From Acidobacteriaceae bacterium (GTDB lineage: Bacteria > Acidobacteriota > Terriglobia > Terriglobales > Acidobacteriaceae), in NCBI GenBank assembly GCA_025352065.1, contig JANXUC010000155.1, positions 1 to 36,820 of the forward strand: DNA of 36,820 nucleotides. The letters are read 5' to 3'. The position numbers and the translations under genes were made by a program. The notes beneath the pieces are model-generated. The model ran no database searches and was not told where the DNA came from. It saw only the letters and a list, made by a program, of their open reading frames with translations. Below, in pieces: positions 7,253-14,680 of the stretch; the stretch's first letter is position 1, and each line of letters begins with the position of its first letter.

Positions 7253-7561
7253 CGGGTTCTGGTAGCGCTGGCATCCTGCCGGCAGTCGCGGGGGCGTCCC
7301 GCCCGCGTAGCGATGAATTTTAGAAGTCGCCTAACGGGCGAGAGGCCCGCTGGACTGCCGCCGGGACGGCAGCGCTACCAAGTCAAAAGCTCAGCGGAGC
7401 GAGCTCCGCTGCCACACGAGCACTGCACACGAGCACGCATCATTCTGGTATATTCGAGTTCCGGTCCCCTGCAACTTCAGGAAGCGCCTGCGCTGACCGA
7501 CCTCGTTCGTACGGCCCACAGAGATGGCATAATTTTAGAGACGGAATTAGAAGGAGCACCC
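7253..7561. other. Intergenic region between the DUF420 gene and ssb
   Basis: About 309 bases without a supported gene. The first 130 bases are the long hairpin at 7260-7380. The remainder includes a possible extended -10 (TGGCATAAT at 7525-7533) and the ssb ribosome binding site at 7549-7556. The ssb frame is open back to 7313, but that stretch runs through the hairpin and has no SSB similarity. Confidence 0.6.
7260..7380. repeat. 121-base imperfect intergenic hairpin
   Basis: The left arm (from TGGTAGCGCTGGCATCC) and the right arm (ending GGACGGCAGCGCTACCA) pair over ~46 bases with scattered mismatches. The inner part contains GGCGTCCCGCCCG, similar to the core of the hairpin at 3460-3536. 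The product would be a long stem in RNA or a cruciform in DNA. Confidence 0.75.
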
Positions 7562-8032
7562 ATGGCAAAGAGCGTCAACAAAGTGATTTTGATCGGCAAC
7601 CTGGGCAAAGACCCTGAGGTGAAGTACACGCCGGGCGGCATGGCGGTGGCAAAGTTTTCGGTGGCGACGAGTTCGCGGTACAAAGACAAGGCCGGTGAAT
7701 GGCAGGACCGCACCGAGTGGCACAACATCGTGGTGTGGGACAAGTTGGCGGGCATAGCAGGCGAATATTTAAAGAAGGGCGGCAAGGTCTACATCGAAGG
7801 CCGTCTGCAGACACACTCCTGGGAAGATCCGCAAACCAAGCAGAAGAAATATATGACCGAAATCGTGGCGAACGATTTAATGCTCCTGGGCGGACGTGAG
7901 GGCGGGGCTGGAGGTGGCGAGAATGCCAGCCGCGGCGGATCGCGCTCGGACGCTGCTCCCAACGATATGGATCAGCGTGCGCCGGAGATGGAAGGCGCTT
8001 CGCCGATCAGCGACGACGATATACCGTTCTAA
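7562..8032 (+). CDS. ssb: Single-stranded DNA-binding protein
   Basis: A 156-residue SSB that coats single-stranded DNA during replication, repair and recombination. The OB fold occupies residues ~1-112, with [21 protein letters not shown] at the start and the [23 protein letters not shown] core. A Gly-rich flexible linker leads to the acidic tip DDDIPF, which recruits partner proteins. The start at 7562 has a consensus AGAAGGAG ribosome binding site (7549-7556). A longer frame upstream lacks homology and overlaps a repeat. A VKOR-family gene follows after 64 bases. Confidence 0.96.
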   Translation: MAKSVNKVILIGNLGKDPEVKYTPGGMAVAKFSVATSSRYKDKAGEWQDRTEWHNIVVWDKLAGIAGEYLKKGGKVYIEGRLQTHSWEDPQTKQKKYMTEIVANDLMLLGGREGGAGGGENASRGGSRSDAAPNDMDQRAPEMEGASPISDDDIPF

Positions 8033-8096
8033 AGCATTCAGAATGACAAAATGATCGTTAGATTTAGCAATCGCAAAGAATCCCGGGGGGACGCGC

Positions 8097-8558
8097 ATGA
8101 AATACATCTTGATACTGCTGGCAGTCGCCGGAATCGTACTCTCGGCTCTGGCGTTGCGGGAGCACTATAATGACGGCCCTGCCCCGTGCTATATCAACGA
8201 CCGATGGGATTGCGGCGTCGTCAACCATAGTCCTTACGCGGTGCTTTATGGCGTGCCTGTGGCTGCGATTGGGATTGCGGGATATCTGCTGCTGGGGTTG
8301 ATGGCGTTTCGACGCTCGTACCGGATGATGATGATAGCCGTAGTGCCTGCGTTAGCGTTCTCGTTTTACCTGGCCCATGTGGAAAAAGATGTTCTTCGAG
8401 TATGGTGCATCTATTGCGTTGGGTCGCTGGGAGTGATTGTCACCATGTCCCTGCTTCTGGTGGCGGCGAACATTCTTGGAGCGTTTCAGCGGAGCGATAC
8501 GTCGGCTTCCGATATCCGGTACCTGAAGGCGGAAGCCATGCGCAATGACCGATCATAA
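8097..8558 (+). CDS. Vitamin K epoxide reductase (VKOR) family thiol oxidase
   Basis: A 153-residue four-helix membrane protein. Bacterial VKORs reoxidise periplasmic DsbA-like proteins and pass electrons to quinones. The two expected cysteine pairs are present: loop cysteines Cys31 and Cys39 before VVNHSPYA (Ser45 matches the conserved serine) and the active-site CIYC at Cys104/Cys107. It is a stand-alone VKOR domain with no fused thioredoxin domain, so its partner must be encoded separately; none was found in the window. A GGGGGGA ribosome binding site lies 5 bases before the ATG. The gap to ssb may hold a decayed copy of the dispersed GAATGA repeat. Confidence 0.88.
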   Translation: MKYILILLAVAGIVLSALALREHYNDGPAPCYINDRWDCGVVNHSPYAVLYGVPVAAIGIAGYLLLGLMAFRRSYRMMMIAVVPALAFSFYLAHVEKDVLRVWCIYCVGSLGVIVTMSLLLVAANILGAFQRSDTSASDIRYLKAEAMRNDRS

Positions 8559-8591
8559 TTGACTGATCGTAAGCGATAGGAAAGGATTCTT

Positions 8592-8921
8592 ATGTCCGAT
8601 CTAGCCAGCAAAACCTGCGTTCCGTGCCGCGGAGGCGTGCCTGCCTTAAAGGGTGAAGAACTGGTCGCCCTATCGCACCAAGTTCCGTTATGGCAGGTCG
8701 TGAATGAGCATCATGTGACGAGGAAGTTCGAGTTCCCGGATTTTCGCAAAGCGCTGGCCTTCGTGAACCGCGTGGGCGAAGTGGCGGAACAGCAAGGCCA
8801 TCATCCGGATATTCTGCTGGCTTGGGGACGAGCCGAGATTACCGTCTTCACCCACAAGATTGACGGTTTGGCGGAAAGCGACTTCATTCTGGCAGCGAAG
8901 ATTGACAAGCTGTATCCTTAG
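8592..8921 (+). CDS. Pterin-4a-carbinolamine dehydratase
   Basis: A 109-residue PCD/DCoH-family protein that dehydrates 4a-hydroxytetrahydropterin, recycling pterin cofactor. The catalytic motif EQQGHHPDILLAW is present, with a further HKIDGL at the C-terminal end. The N-terminal CVPCRGGVPAL stretch is common in bacterial and plant members. No aromatic amino acid hydroxylase is nearby, so its physiological partner is unknown; a role linked to molybdopterin is possible. An AGGAAAGGA ribosome binding site precedes the ATG. The 3' end overlaps the convergent MFS gene by 38 bases. Confidence 0.9.
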   Translation: MSDLASKTCVPCRGGVPALKGEELVALSHQVPLWQVVNEHHVTRKFEFPDFRKALAFVNRVGEVAEQQGHHPDILLAWGRAEITVFTHKIDGLAESDFILAAKIDKLYP

Positions 8922-10206
8922 GCGCTTCCTTCCACAACCGCTGTGCCCATAGCCACAAACTTGCGGGTATCAACGTGAGCAGCCCCGTCGCCGAGGCTAC
9001 GTGGGGAGCGGAATAGCCAGCATCCAGAAAATGTCCCGCCAAATAGGCTCCTACAGCTAATGTGAACATGCAGAGGCCGAGTTCGGCGGCGAAGACGCGT
9101 CCGCGGAACTTATCTTCCGTGTTGAGCTGCAGAAGCGTGGTTGAGAAGACCCAGACCGTCGCGCCGCCCATGTGCGAGAGAACCGCGCAAGCGCAAGCCA
9201 GTAACAGCGTCTTTGAGAAGCCCAGCAACGTATAACCGGCGGCCGTCGCCACGAATCCCCACAGAATTCCGAGGCGCAAACGTCGCTCCGACCTGCCGCC
9301 CCAGCCAGCGGTCAACAGAGGGCCGAGCAGGGCTCCCAAACCGCGTGCGCCCAGCAGCACGCTCATTCCGAGAACCGCGCTACGTTCAGGGCTCAAGCCA
9401 TGCATCCGCACCGGAAAATACTGTTTGCCCATCACGGTAAATAGAATCCAACTGGGGCCGATCATCCACTGGCCCGCCTTGACCAGCAGCATGGCTGTGA
9501 GCCGCGCGTCGGAACGCACATAGCGAATGCCATCCAAGATCGGCGAGAGGTCCACCAGATCTTTTGCACGCAAGGGTTCCAAATGGTCGGTGTGCGGCTC
9601 GAGAAACTTCATGCCGCTGATGAGCCACGCTGAGGCCGCGAAGGAGAGTGCGTTAAGAACGAACACCACATCCCGCCCGAAGAAGGCACCGACAACGCCA
9701 CCGATCGCTGCACCCAGCGCAAGATTCAGGGACCAGGTCGTCGAACTTAAAGTATTGGCTAAGATGACGTCGTCTTCCCGGCAAATGTTTGGAATCACCG
9801 AAGTCCGTGCCGGCTCGAAGAACGCCGCCATGATGGTTTCCAGGAAGAGCAACGGATAGATAATCCAGACTGTTCCCGGCGAGCGCACGAACAGCATGCA
9901 CAGGACAATGCCGACGCGAGCCAAGTCGGCGGAGATCATGACCAGCTTGCGGCGTACGCGGTCGTTGACCACTCCCGTGGTTGGAGTGATAAACGTCTGC
10001 GGCAGGACTTGCAGCACGAACGCAAATGCGACCGAACTGGCCTTCCCCGTCAGTTCCAGCAGAAGGCTGTAGATGGCCAGTGTGTAAAACCAGTCACCAA
10101 GTTCGCTGACGATCTGTGCCGACCACAAGCGGCGGAAGTTGCGATTCTCCCGCAACAGCCGCAGGTAGTTGGCGACGCCGATTTTTCGCAAGTGTTCTGA
10201 TTGCAT
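8884..10206 (-). CDS. MFS exporter (EntS/MFS_3-like)
   Basis: A 440-residue major facilitator with about twelve membrane segments. The N-terminal NFRRLWSAQIVSELGDWFYTLA motif, the loop TGVVNDRVRRKLVMISADLAR between helices 2 and 3, and FFEPARTSVIPNI are characteristic of the MFS_3/enterobactin-exporter branch, whose members export siderophores, drugs or other small molecules by proton exchange. The substrate cannot be told from sequence. A GGAGAAG ribosome binding site lies 7 bases upstream of the ATG at 10206. The gene is convergent with the PCD gene and divergent from the sigma-54-type PEP-CTERM unit. Confidence 0.88.
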   Translation of the reverse strand: MQSEHLRKIGVANYLRLLRENRNFRRLWSAQIVSELGDWFYTLAIYSLLLELTGKASSVAFAFVLQVLPQTFITPTTGVVNDRVRRKLVMISADLARVGIVLCMLFVRSPGTVWIIYPLLFLETIMAAFFEPARTSVIPNICREDDVILANTLSSTTWSLNLALGAAIGGVVGAFFGRDVVFVLNALSFAASAWLISGMKFLEPHTDHLEPLRAKDLVDLSPILDGIRYVRSDARLTAMLLVKAGQWMIGPSWILFTVMGKQYFPVRMHGLSPERSAVLGMSVLLGARGLGALLGPLLTAGWGGRSERRLRLGILWGFVATAAGYTLLGFSKTLLLACACAVLSHMGGATVWVFSTTLLQLNTEDKFRGRVFAAELGLCMFTLAVGAYLAGHFLDAGYSAPHVASATGLLTLIPASLWLWAQRLWKEAPKDTACQSSLPE

Positions 10207-10446
10207 AACAGGTCTTCTCCGGACTTAAGTGCCGAAGAACCCAACCACGGCACGAGACGAAGCGCTCAGAAGCGAAACGAAAGCCGAACCAATGGCAAAC
10301 GCTCTTACACGTCTTTCACAAACGAAGCCCGCCTTTGCAGCCGAGCCGGAACCAAGCGCAAGAGACCGCAACTGTTTGCGCAGATTACCTTGGTTTCGAG
10401 CTCGCAGAGGGATGTCGCGCTACTTCCAAGCCGTTTACTTACAGCA

Positions 10447-10469
10447 ACTTGAGGCCAGAACCCTCAAGT
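10447..10469. promoter_or_regulatory. Inverted repeat upstream of the sigma-54 promoter
   Basis: ACTTGAGG (10447-10454) and CCTCAAGT (10462-10469) are perfect inverted complements with a 7-base spacer. The repeat ends 11 bases before the -24 element. It could be a regulator binding site, although enhancer-binding proteins of sigma-54 usually bind further upstream. Confidence 0.45.
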
Positions 10470-10478
10470 AGGATTTCT

Positions 10479-10495
10479 TTGGCACACCCATTGCA
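10479..10495 (+). promoter_or_regulatory. Sigma-54 (RpoN) -24/-12 promoter
   Basis: The sequence TTGGCACACCCATTGCA matches the RpoN consensus yTGGCAC-N5-TTGCw with the invariant GG and GC at the correct spacing. The predicted start is around 10506, about 25 bases before the ATG of the PEP-CTERM protein. Confidence 0.75.
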
Positions 10496-10530
10496 CTAAC
10501 AACTGCGTAGTTCAAGTTTGGAGACCCTGC

Positions 10531-10755
10531 ATGCAATCGCGCCGCAAGAAGATTGTTCTGGCCCTCGGCGTAACGCTACTGGTCAGCGTGTCCGCCTTTT
10601 CGAATCCCATCCGCAGCGCCGCCCTGCCCAGTAAGCCCGATTCCATGAACCGCATGGCAACCGTTCCTGAGCCCGGGACGCTTGCTATGCTGGGTACGGG
10701 CCTGTTAGGGCTAGCTGGAATCGTCCGTCGGCGTTTTCGCACCACAACAGCGTAG
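10531..10755 (+). CDS. Very small PEP-CTERM sorting-domain protein
   Basis: A 74-residue protein consisting almost only of export and sorting signals. Residues 1-25 are a basic/hydrophobic signal peptide (RRKKIVLALGVTLLVSVSAF). After ~18 residues comes VPEPG, a ~16-residue hydrophobic stretch (TLAMLGTGLLGLAGIV) and a basic tail RRRFR, the tripartite PEP-CTERM signal recognised by exosortase. The mature peptide after both cleavages would be only about 20 residues. It has a GGAG ribosome binding site 7 bases upstream, a sigma-54-type promoter and a strong terminator, so it appears to be a real monocistronic gene. The function is unknown. No exosortase gene is in the window. Confidence 0.85.
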   Translation: MQSRRKKIVLALGVTLLVSVSAFSNPIRSAALPSKPDSMNRMATVPEPGTLAMLGTGLLGLAGIVRRRFRTTTA

Positions 10756-10797
10756 GTTTTCGTTTCTTCTCTCGTTCGTCTCTCTCTCTTGCTCTCG

Positions 10798-10829
10798 CCC
10801 CGAAGCCTCGTGCTTCGGGGTTTATTTTT
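10798..10829. terminator. Terminator between the PEP-CTERM gene and the convergent YpdA-type gene
   Basis: CCCCGAAGC (10798-10806) and GCTTCGGGG (10812-10820) form a perfect 9-bp stem with a 5-base loop, followed by TTTATTTTT on the plus strand. It slightly overlaps the 3' end of the opposing reductase gene (stop at 10822). Confidence 0.85.
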
Positions 10830-11892
10830 GTGGGTCCTTACCCCTGTCTCCACCTGATCCCAGCTTCTGCTTCAAGTGCGCGGCGATTAGCCTGCCGTGG
10901 AAGCGGCCGTTCTCGATAAAGATCTCGTTCGTCCGCGAGCCAGCCACTATTACGCCCGCCACGTAGACTCCTGCCACGTTTGTTTCCAGCGTCTCCGGTT
11001 CGCAGCGCGGACGAAACTGCCCATCTGAAAGCTCAATGCCTATGCTTTGCAGGAAATCGAAATCCGGGTGGTAGCCGGTTAGCGCGAAAACAAAATCGTT
11101 CTGTAAACGTAACGGACCCTCGGGCGTTTCCAGCACGACGAAGTCCTGGGTGATCTCGCGGATGTGGCTGTTGAAATAGGCCATGACCTCGCCGTTCTTG
11201 ATCCGATTCTCAATATCCGGACGCACCCAATACTTCACGTGCGGATGCACCTGCGGTCCGCGATGCACCAGCGTAACGCGCGCCCCGTGCCGCCACAAAT
11301 CCAGCGCAGTCTCGACGGCGGAATTCTTTCCACCCACCACCATCACGTCCGCATCGTAGAACGGGAATGGCTCGCGGTAGTAATGGAAAACCTTGGGCAA
11401 GTCTTCGCCGGGAATCTTCATCAAATTCGGCAGATCGTAGTAGCCGGTGGCGGCAATAATCTTTTTGGCGCGATATTCCACAGGCCGCCCGTGCCGATCC
11501 GCGACGGCCGCGATAAAGTCCCCGTCTTTTCCCGACACTTTCTTGACCGTCTGATATTGGCGGACCTCCAACGAAAAGTGCTCGGCCACGCGACGGTAGT
11601 ATTCCAAAGCTTCCTGGCGCGTGGGCTTTTGCAAAGCTGTGCTGAATGGAATGCCTCCAATCTCCAACAATTCCGGCGTGGTGAAGAAGACCATGTTCGT
11701 CGGGTAGTTGAAAATGGAATTCACCAGACAGCCTTTATCGATGATCACCGCATCAAAACCGGCCTTCTGGACCTCAATCGCGCAGGCCAGTCCGGTCGGA
11801 CCAGCGCCAATGACGAGCACATCCGTGGAAGTTCCCGGAGAGGGTTCAGCCTGCATCCGGGGCAGCGTAACGGGCATATCGGCAGTCAGCAC
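10822..11892 (-). CDS. YpdA-family FAD/NAD(P) reductase (putative bacillithiol disulfide reductase)
   Basis: A ~356-residue flavoprotein with an N-terminal FAD motif DVLVIGAGPTGLACAIE, an internal NAD(P) motif VMVVGGKNSAVETALDLWRHG and a C-terminal FAD-contact region AGVYVAGVIVAG. The FNYPTNMVFFTTPELLEIGG segment is characteristic of YpdA, which recycles bacillithiol disulfide or bacilliredoxins in the cytoplasm. In Staphylococcus aureus YpdA the residue after GAGP is a functionally important cysteine; here it is threonine, with a cysteine four residues later. I prefer the GTG at 11892 because AGGAT lies 8 bases upstream. ATG 11877 or 11856 would remove 5 or 12 residues. Confidence 0.8.
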   Translation of the reverse strand: MLTADMPVTLPRMQAEPSPGTSTDVLVIGAGPTGLACAIEVQKAGFDAVIIDKGCLVNSIFNYPTNMVFFTTPELLEIGGIPFSTALQKPTRQEALEYYRRVAEHFSLEVRQYQTVKKVSGKDGDFIAAVADRHGRPVEYRAKKIIAATGYYDLPNLMKIPGEDLPKVFHYYREPFPFYDADVMVVGGKNSAVETALDLWRHGARVTLVHRGPQVHPHVKYWVRPDIENRIKNGEVMAYFNSHIREITQDFVVLETPEGPLRLQNDFVFALTGYHPDFDFLQSIGIELSDGQFRPRCEPETLETNVAGVYVAGVIVAGSRTNEIFIENGRFHGRLIAAHLKQKLGSGGDRGKDPQK

Positions 11893-12022
11893 AGAAATGA
11901 ATCCTATAAAGGATGAAGTAGAAGCCAAGGTCAGCAGCGCTGAGTCGCGCCTGCATGACTCAAGAGTCGCCAGTCTAGCATGCCCGACGCGTCGTCAGGC
12001 GCGTAGCTCAGGTCGCAACGTT

Positions 12023-12030
12023 GCTATAAT
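12023..12030 (+). promoter_or_regulatory. Extended -10 element upstream of aspartase gene
   Basis: TGCTATAAT (12022-12030) is a consensus -10 with the TGn extension. No good -35 is visible, which fits an extended -10 promoter. It lies 45 bases before the chosen start. Confidence 0.45.
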
Positions 12031-12075
12031 TTTGAGTTCGCCAAGTCCTAATCAGTTGTTCCTATGGGAGTCGTC

Positions 12076-13527
12076 ATGTCGACCGCCGCATCCACCGCAA
12101 CTCGTACAGAAAAAGATTCGCTGGGCAGCAAGGAAATTCCGGCCAATGTGTATTACGGCATTCAGACTCTGCGCGCCATGGAGAACTATCCTATCTCCGG
12201 CATGCGGGCGCATCCGACGTTGATCCGCGCCATAGGCATGGTGAAGCAGGCTGCCGCGGAAGCCAATAAAGAGCTCGGCTTGGTGGACAAGAAGCGCGCC
12301 AACGCCATTATCCAGGCGGCGAAGGAGGTGCAGGCCGGCAATCTGAATGACTCGTTCATGGTGGATGTATTTCAGGCGGGCGCGGGCGTCAGTTTCCATA
12401 TGAACAGCAACGAAGTGATTGCCAACCGCGCGGCGGAAATTCTGGGCGGCGCACTCGGCGACTACTCCGTCGTGCATCCCAACGATCACGTGAATTACGG
12501 GCAATCAACGAATGACGTTTTTCCGACTTCGATGCGGTTGGCTACGTTACTGGAACTCGAGAAGCTTTATCCAGCGCTGAACGGACTCACGAAGAGTCTG
12601 GACCAGAAAGCGAAAGAGTTTCACAAGATTTTGAAATCGGGCCGCACGCACATGCAGGATGCGGTGCCGATGCGTTTGGGCCAGGAGTTTGCAGCCTACG
12701 CCGGAGCCATTCGCCGCGCGACCGAAGCCATCCATCAATCGTCCGAATATTTGCGCGAGCTAGGTCTAGGTGGCTCGGCGGTGGGGACGGGCATCAACAC
12801 GCATCCCGACTACCGCAAGAAAGCGATCGCACACCTGGCGAAAATCTCCGGGCAAAAGGTAACGCCGGTGGACGATATGCGTTATGCCATGCAATCCAAC
12901 TTGGCCATGGCTGGGGTTTCGTCAGCGCTTCGCAATCTCTCGCTGGAAATTATTCGCATCTCGAACGATCTGCGCCTCATTTCGTCGGGCCCGAATACCG
13001 GTTTTGCCGAGGTCAATCTGCCGGGCTTGCAGCCGGGATCGTCCATCATGCCGGGCAAGATTAATCCGGTCATGCCCGAGCTTGCGGCCATGGTTGCATT
13101 TCAGGTTGTCGGCAACGACGTTGCGGTCGCGATGGCGGTCCAAGCCGGGCAACTTGAACTGAACGTGATGATGCCGACCATATCGTACAGCGTGTTGCAG
13201 TCGATTACGATCTTGACCAACATGCTGAAGCAATTCACTGACAAGTGTGTGGCGGGACTCACCGCCAACAAAGCGCGTTGCGACTTTTACACGCAGGCCA
13301 CGGTATCATTGGCAACCGCGCTGAATCCGTATATCGGTTATGCCAAGGCAGCAGAGATCGTCAAGGAATCGGTGGCAACAGGTCGCTCGATTATCGACAT
13401 TGCGCGCGACAAGAAGCTGTTGAGTGAAAAGGAAATCGCCGACATCCTTGACCCGGCTCGGATGACGGAACCACAACGCCCGCTGGAAGCGGCGGCAAAG
13501 CGCGAAAGCCTTAAGGCAAAGAAGTAG
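12076..13527 (+). CDS. aspA: Aspartate ammonia-lyase (aspartase)
   Basis: Interconverts L-aspartate with fumarate and ammonia. The 483-residue protein belongs to the aspartase/fumarase superfamily. Family motifs are EKDSLGSKEIPANVYYGIQT, NYGQSTNDVFPTS, SGRTHMQDAVP and the signature loop GSSIMPGKINPV (about residues 321-332), which carries the catalytic serine. The YYGIQTLRA start and the stretch VNLPGLQPGSSIMPGKINPVMPE followed by GQLELNVMMP favour aspartase over class II fumarase. Fumarase activity is the main alternative. ATG 12076 is preferred over ATG 12064 because GGGAG (12066-12070) is then a ribosome binding site at 5-base spacing. It is the first gene of a same-strand series with purC, cvpA and the HTH gene, but purC has its own promoter. 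Confidence 0.88.
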   Translation: MSTAASTATRTEKDSLGSKEIPANVYYGIQTLRAMENYPISGMRAHPTLIRAIGMVKQAAAEANKELGLVDKKRANAIIQAAKEVQAGNLNDSFMVDVFQAGAGVSFHMNSNEVIANRAAEILGGALGDYSVVHPNDHVNYGQSTNDVFPTSMRLATLLELEKLYPALNGLTKSLDQKAKEFHKILKSGRTHMQDAVPMRLGQEFAAYAGAIRRATEAIHQSSEYLRELGLGGSAVGTGINTHPDYRKKAIAHLAKISGQKVTPVDDMRYAMQSNLAMAGVSSALRNLSLEIIRISNDLRLISSGPNTGFAEVNLPGLQPGSSIMPGKINPVMPELAAMVAFQVVGNDVAVAMAVQAGQLELNVMMPTISYSVLQSITILTNMLKQFTDKCVAGLTANKARCDFYTQATVSLATALNPYIGYAKAAEIVKESVATGRSIIDIARDKKLLSEKEIADILDPARMTEPQRPLEAAAKRESLKAKK

Positions 13528-13675
13528 TCCGAATTCGGCCAAGTTATCCTCAAGATTCCCACAGCAAAAGAGGCCGAAATCTCGTTGTGCGAAGAATCAC
13601 GCCATGCTTCCCTACCCTCAAAGTTCGTGCTTTCAACCATCTGCGAGGCAAGATCGAAGCACCTCTTTTGAGCAG

Positions 13676-13703
13676 TTGACAAAAATTTTCCACGCTTTAG
13701 AAT
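13676..13703 (+). promoter_or_regulatory. Sigma-70 promoter of purC
   Basis: TTGACA (13676-13681), a 16-base spacer and TAGAAT (13698-13703), a near-consensus housekeeping promoter. The expected start is near 13710, giving a leader of about 23 bases. There is no room for a purine riboswitch after it. Confidence 0.75.
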
Positions 13704-13732
13704 CTTCCCTCGTCTTCTCGTAGAATTAAACC

Positions 13733-14644
13733 ATGCCTGAACAACTTCTCGACAGCGTCTTAGTCAGCACAAACTTTCCCGATCTCAAACTCCATGCCAC
13801 CGGCAAGGTGCGTGACGTTTATGCCGTGGACGCCGACCACCTGCTCTTCGTGGCCACCGACCGCATTTCCGCCTTCGACTACATCCTGGCAACGGGCATC
13901 CCGAACAAGGGCCGTGTGCTCACGCAGATTTCGCTGTTCTGGTTTGAATTCCTCCGCGACATCGTGCCGAATCACGTTGCCACCGCGGATGTGAATCAGT
14001 ATCCCGAGATATTGCTCAAATACATCGACCAACTTCGCGGACGCTCCATGCTGGTGAAGCGGGCTGAAATGTTTCCCGTAGAATGCGTGGCGCGCGGCTA
14101 CCTCTCGGGATCGGGCTGGAAGGAATATCAGGCGAGCGGGAGCGTGTGCGGAATCAAATTGCCGGCTGGCTTGCGCGAATCTGAGCAACTGCCGGAACCG
14201 ATCTTCACACCCGCTACGAAAGCGCAAAGCGGACACGATGAAAACGTTTCTTTCGAGCGAACGGTGGAGATTCTGGGGCGCGAGACTTCGGAAACACTTC
14301 GTGATTTGACGCTGAGGATTTACAAGAAAGCGGCCGACTACGCTAAGACTCGCGGCATCATTCTGGCCGACACAAAATTTGAATTCGGCGTGACCGCGGC
14401 AGGCATCACCCTAGCGGATGAAGTGCTAACACCGGATTCCTCCCGCTTCTGGCCCGCGGATACCTACGCACCCGGCAAGGTACAGAATTCTTACGACAAA
14501 CAGTACGTGCGCGATTACCTGGAATCGATCAAGTGGAACAAGCAACCTCCGGCCCCAGCGCTACCCTCGGAAGTTGCGCGCAAGACCAGCGAAAAATACA
14601 TGGACGCTTACCGCCGGCTTACAGGACACGAACTTGATGCCTAG
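13733..14644 (+). CDS. purC: SAICAR synthase PurC
   Basis: Phosphoribosylaminoimidazole-succinocarboxamide synthase joins CAIR and aspartate with ATP in de novo purine synthesis. The 303-residue protein is of the longer, yeast-ADE1-like form. It shows GKVRDVYAVDADHLLFVATDRISAFD (ATP-binding N-terminal lobe), VKRAEMFPVECVARGYLSGSGWKEY and LADTKFEFG, with the ELTPDSSRFW-type signature as VLTPDSSRFWPADTY. Aspartase lies directly upstream and shares the substrate aspartate, but a separate promoter at 13676-13703 suggests independent control. Confidence 0.96.
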   Translation: MPEQLLDSVLVSTNFPDLKLHATGKVRDVYAVDADHLLFVATDRISAFDYILATGIPNKGRVLTQISLFWFEFLRDIVPNHVATADVNQYPEILLKYIDQLRGRSMLVKRAEMFPVECVARGYLSGSGWKEYQASGSVCGIKLPAGLRESEQLPEPIFTPATKAQSGHDENVSFERTVEILGRETSETLRDLTLRIYKKAADYAKTRGIILADTKFEFGVTAAGITLADEVLTPDSSRFWPADTYAPGKVQNSYDKQYVRDYLESIKWNKQPPAPALPSEVARKTSEKYMDAYRRLTGHELDA

Positions 14645-14680
14645 AGTGCAAATTCCGGGCAAACGTCGAGGCAGGCTTTA

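Larger units (their letters stand above)
10207..10530. other. Divergent intergenic region between the MFS gene and the PEP-CTERM gene
   Basis: A 324-base region. It holds the MFS ribosome binding site on the minus strand (10214-10220), an inverted repeat at 10447-10469, a sigma-54-type promoter at 10480-10495 and a GGAG ribosome binding site at 10520-10523. Small open frames at 10201-10471 have no recognisable product and are not called. Confidence 0.6.

Noticed and set aside
3460-7380. CRISPR array or attachment sites formed by the repeated hairpins
   Set aside because: The copies are kilobases apart, palindromic over most of their length and not separated by uniform spacers; no cas or integrase gene is present.
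7313-7561. N-terminal extension of ssb
   Set aside because: It runs through a hairpin repeat and lacks homology; the ATG at 7562 has a consensus ribosome binding site.
10201-10471. Small plus-strand frames of 80-83 codons
   Set aside because: They lie in the divergent regulatory region, have no ribosome binding site or family motif and run into the inverted repeat upstream of the sigma-54 promoter.
11164-11916. Plus-strand open frame of 250 codons
   Set aside because: Antisense to the YpdA-type reductase gene, which has clear FAD and NAD(P) motifs.
12076-13527. Class II fumarase as the primary call
   Set aside because: The N-terminal YYGIQTLRA and the GQLELNVMMP context match aspartases better, so fumarase is kept only as an alternative.
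13528-13732. Purine riboswitch before purC
   Set aside because: The near-consensus promoter at 13676-13703 leaves only about 23 bases of leader, too short for an aptamer.
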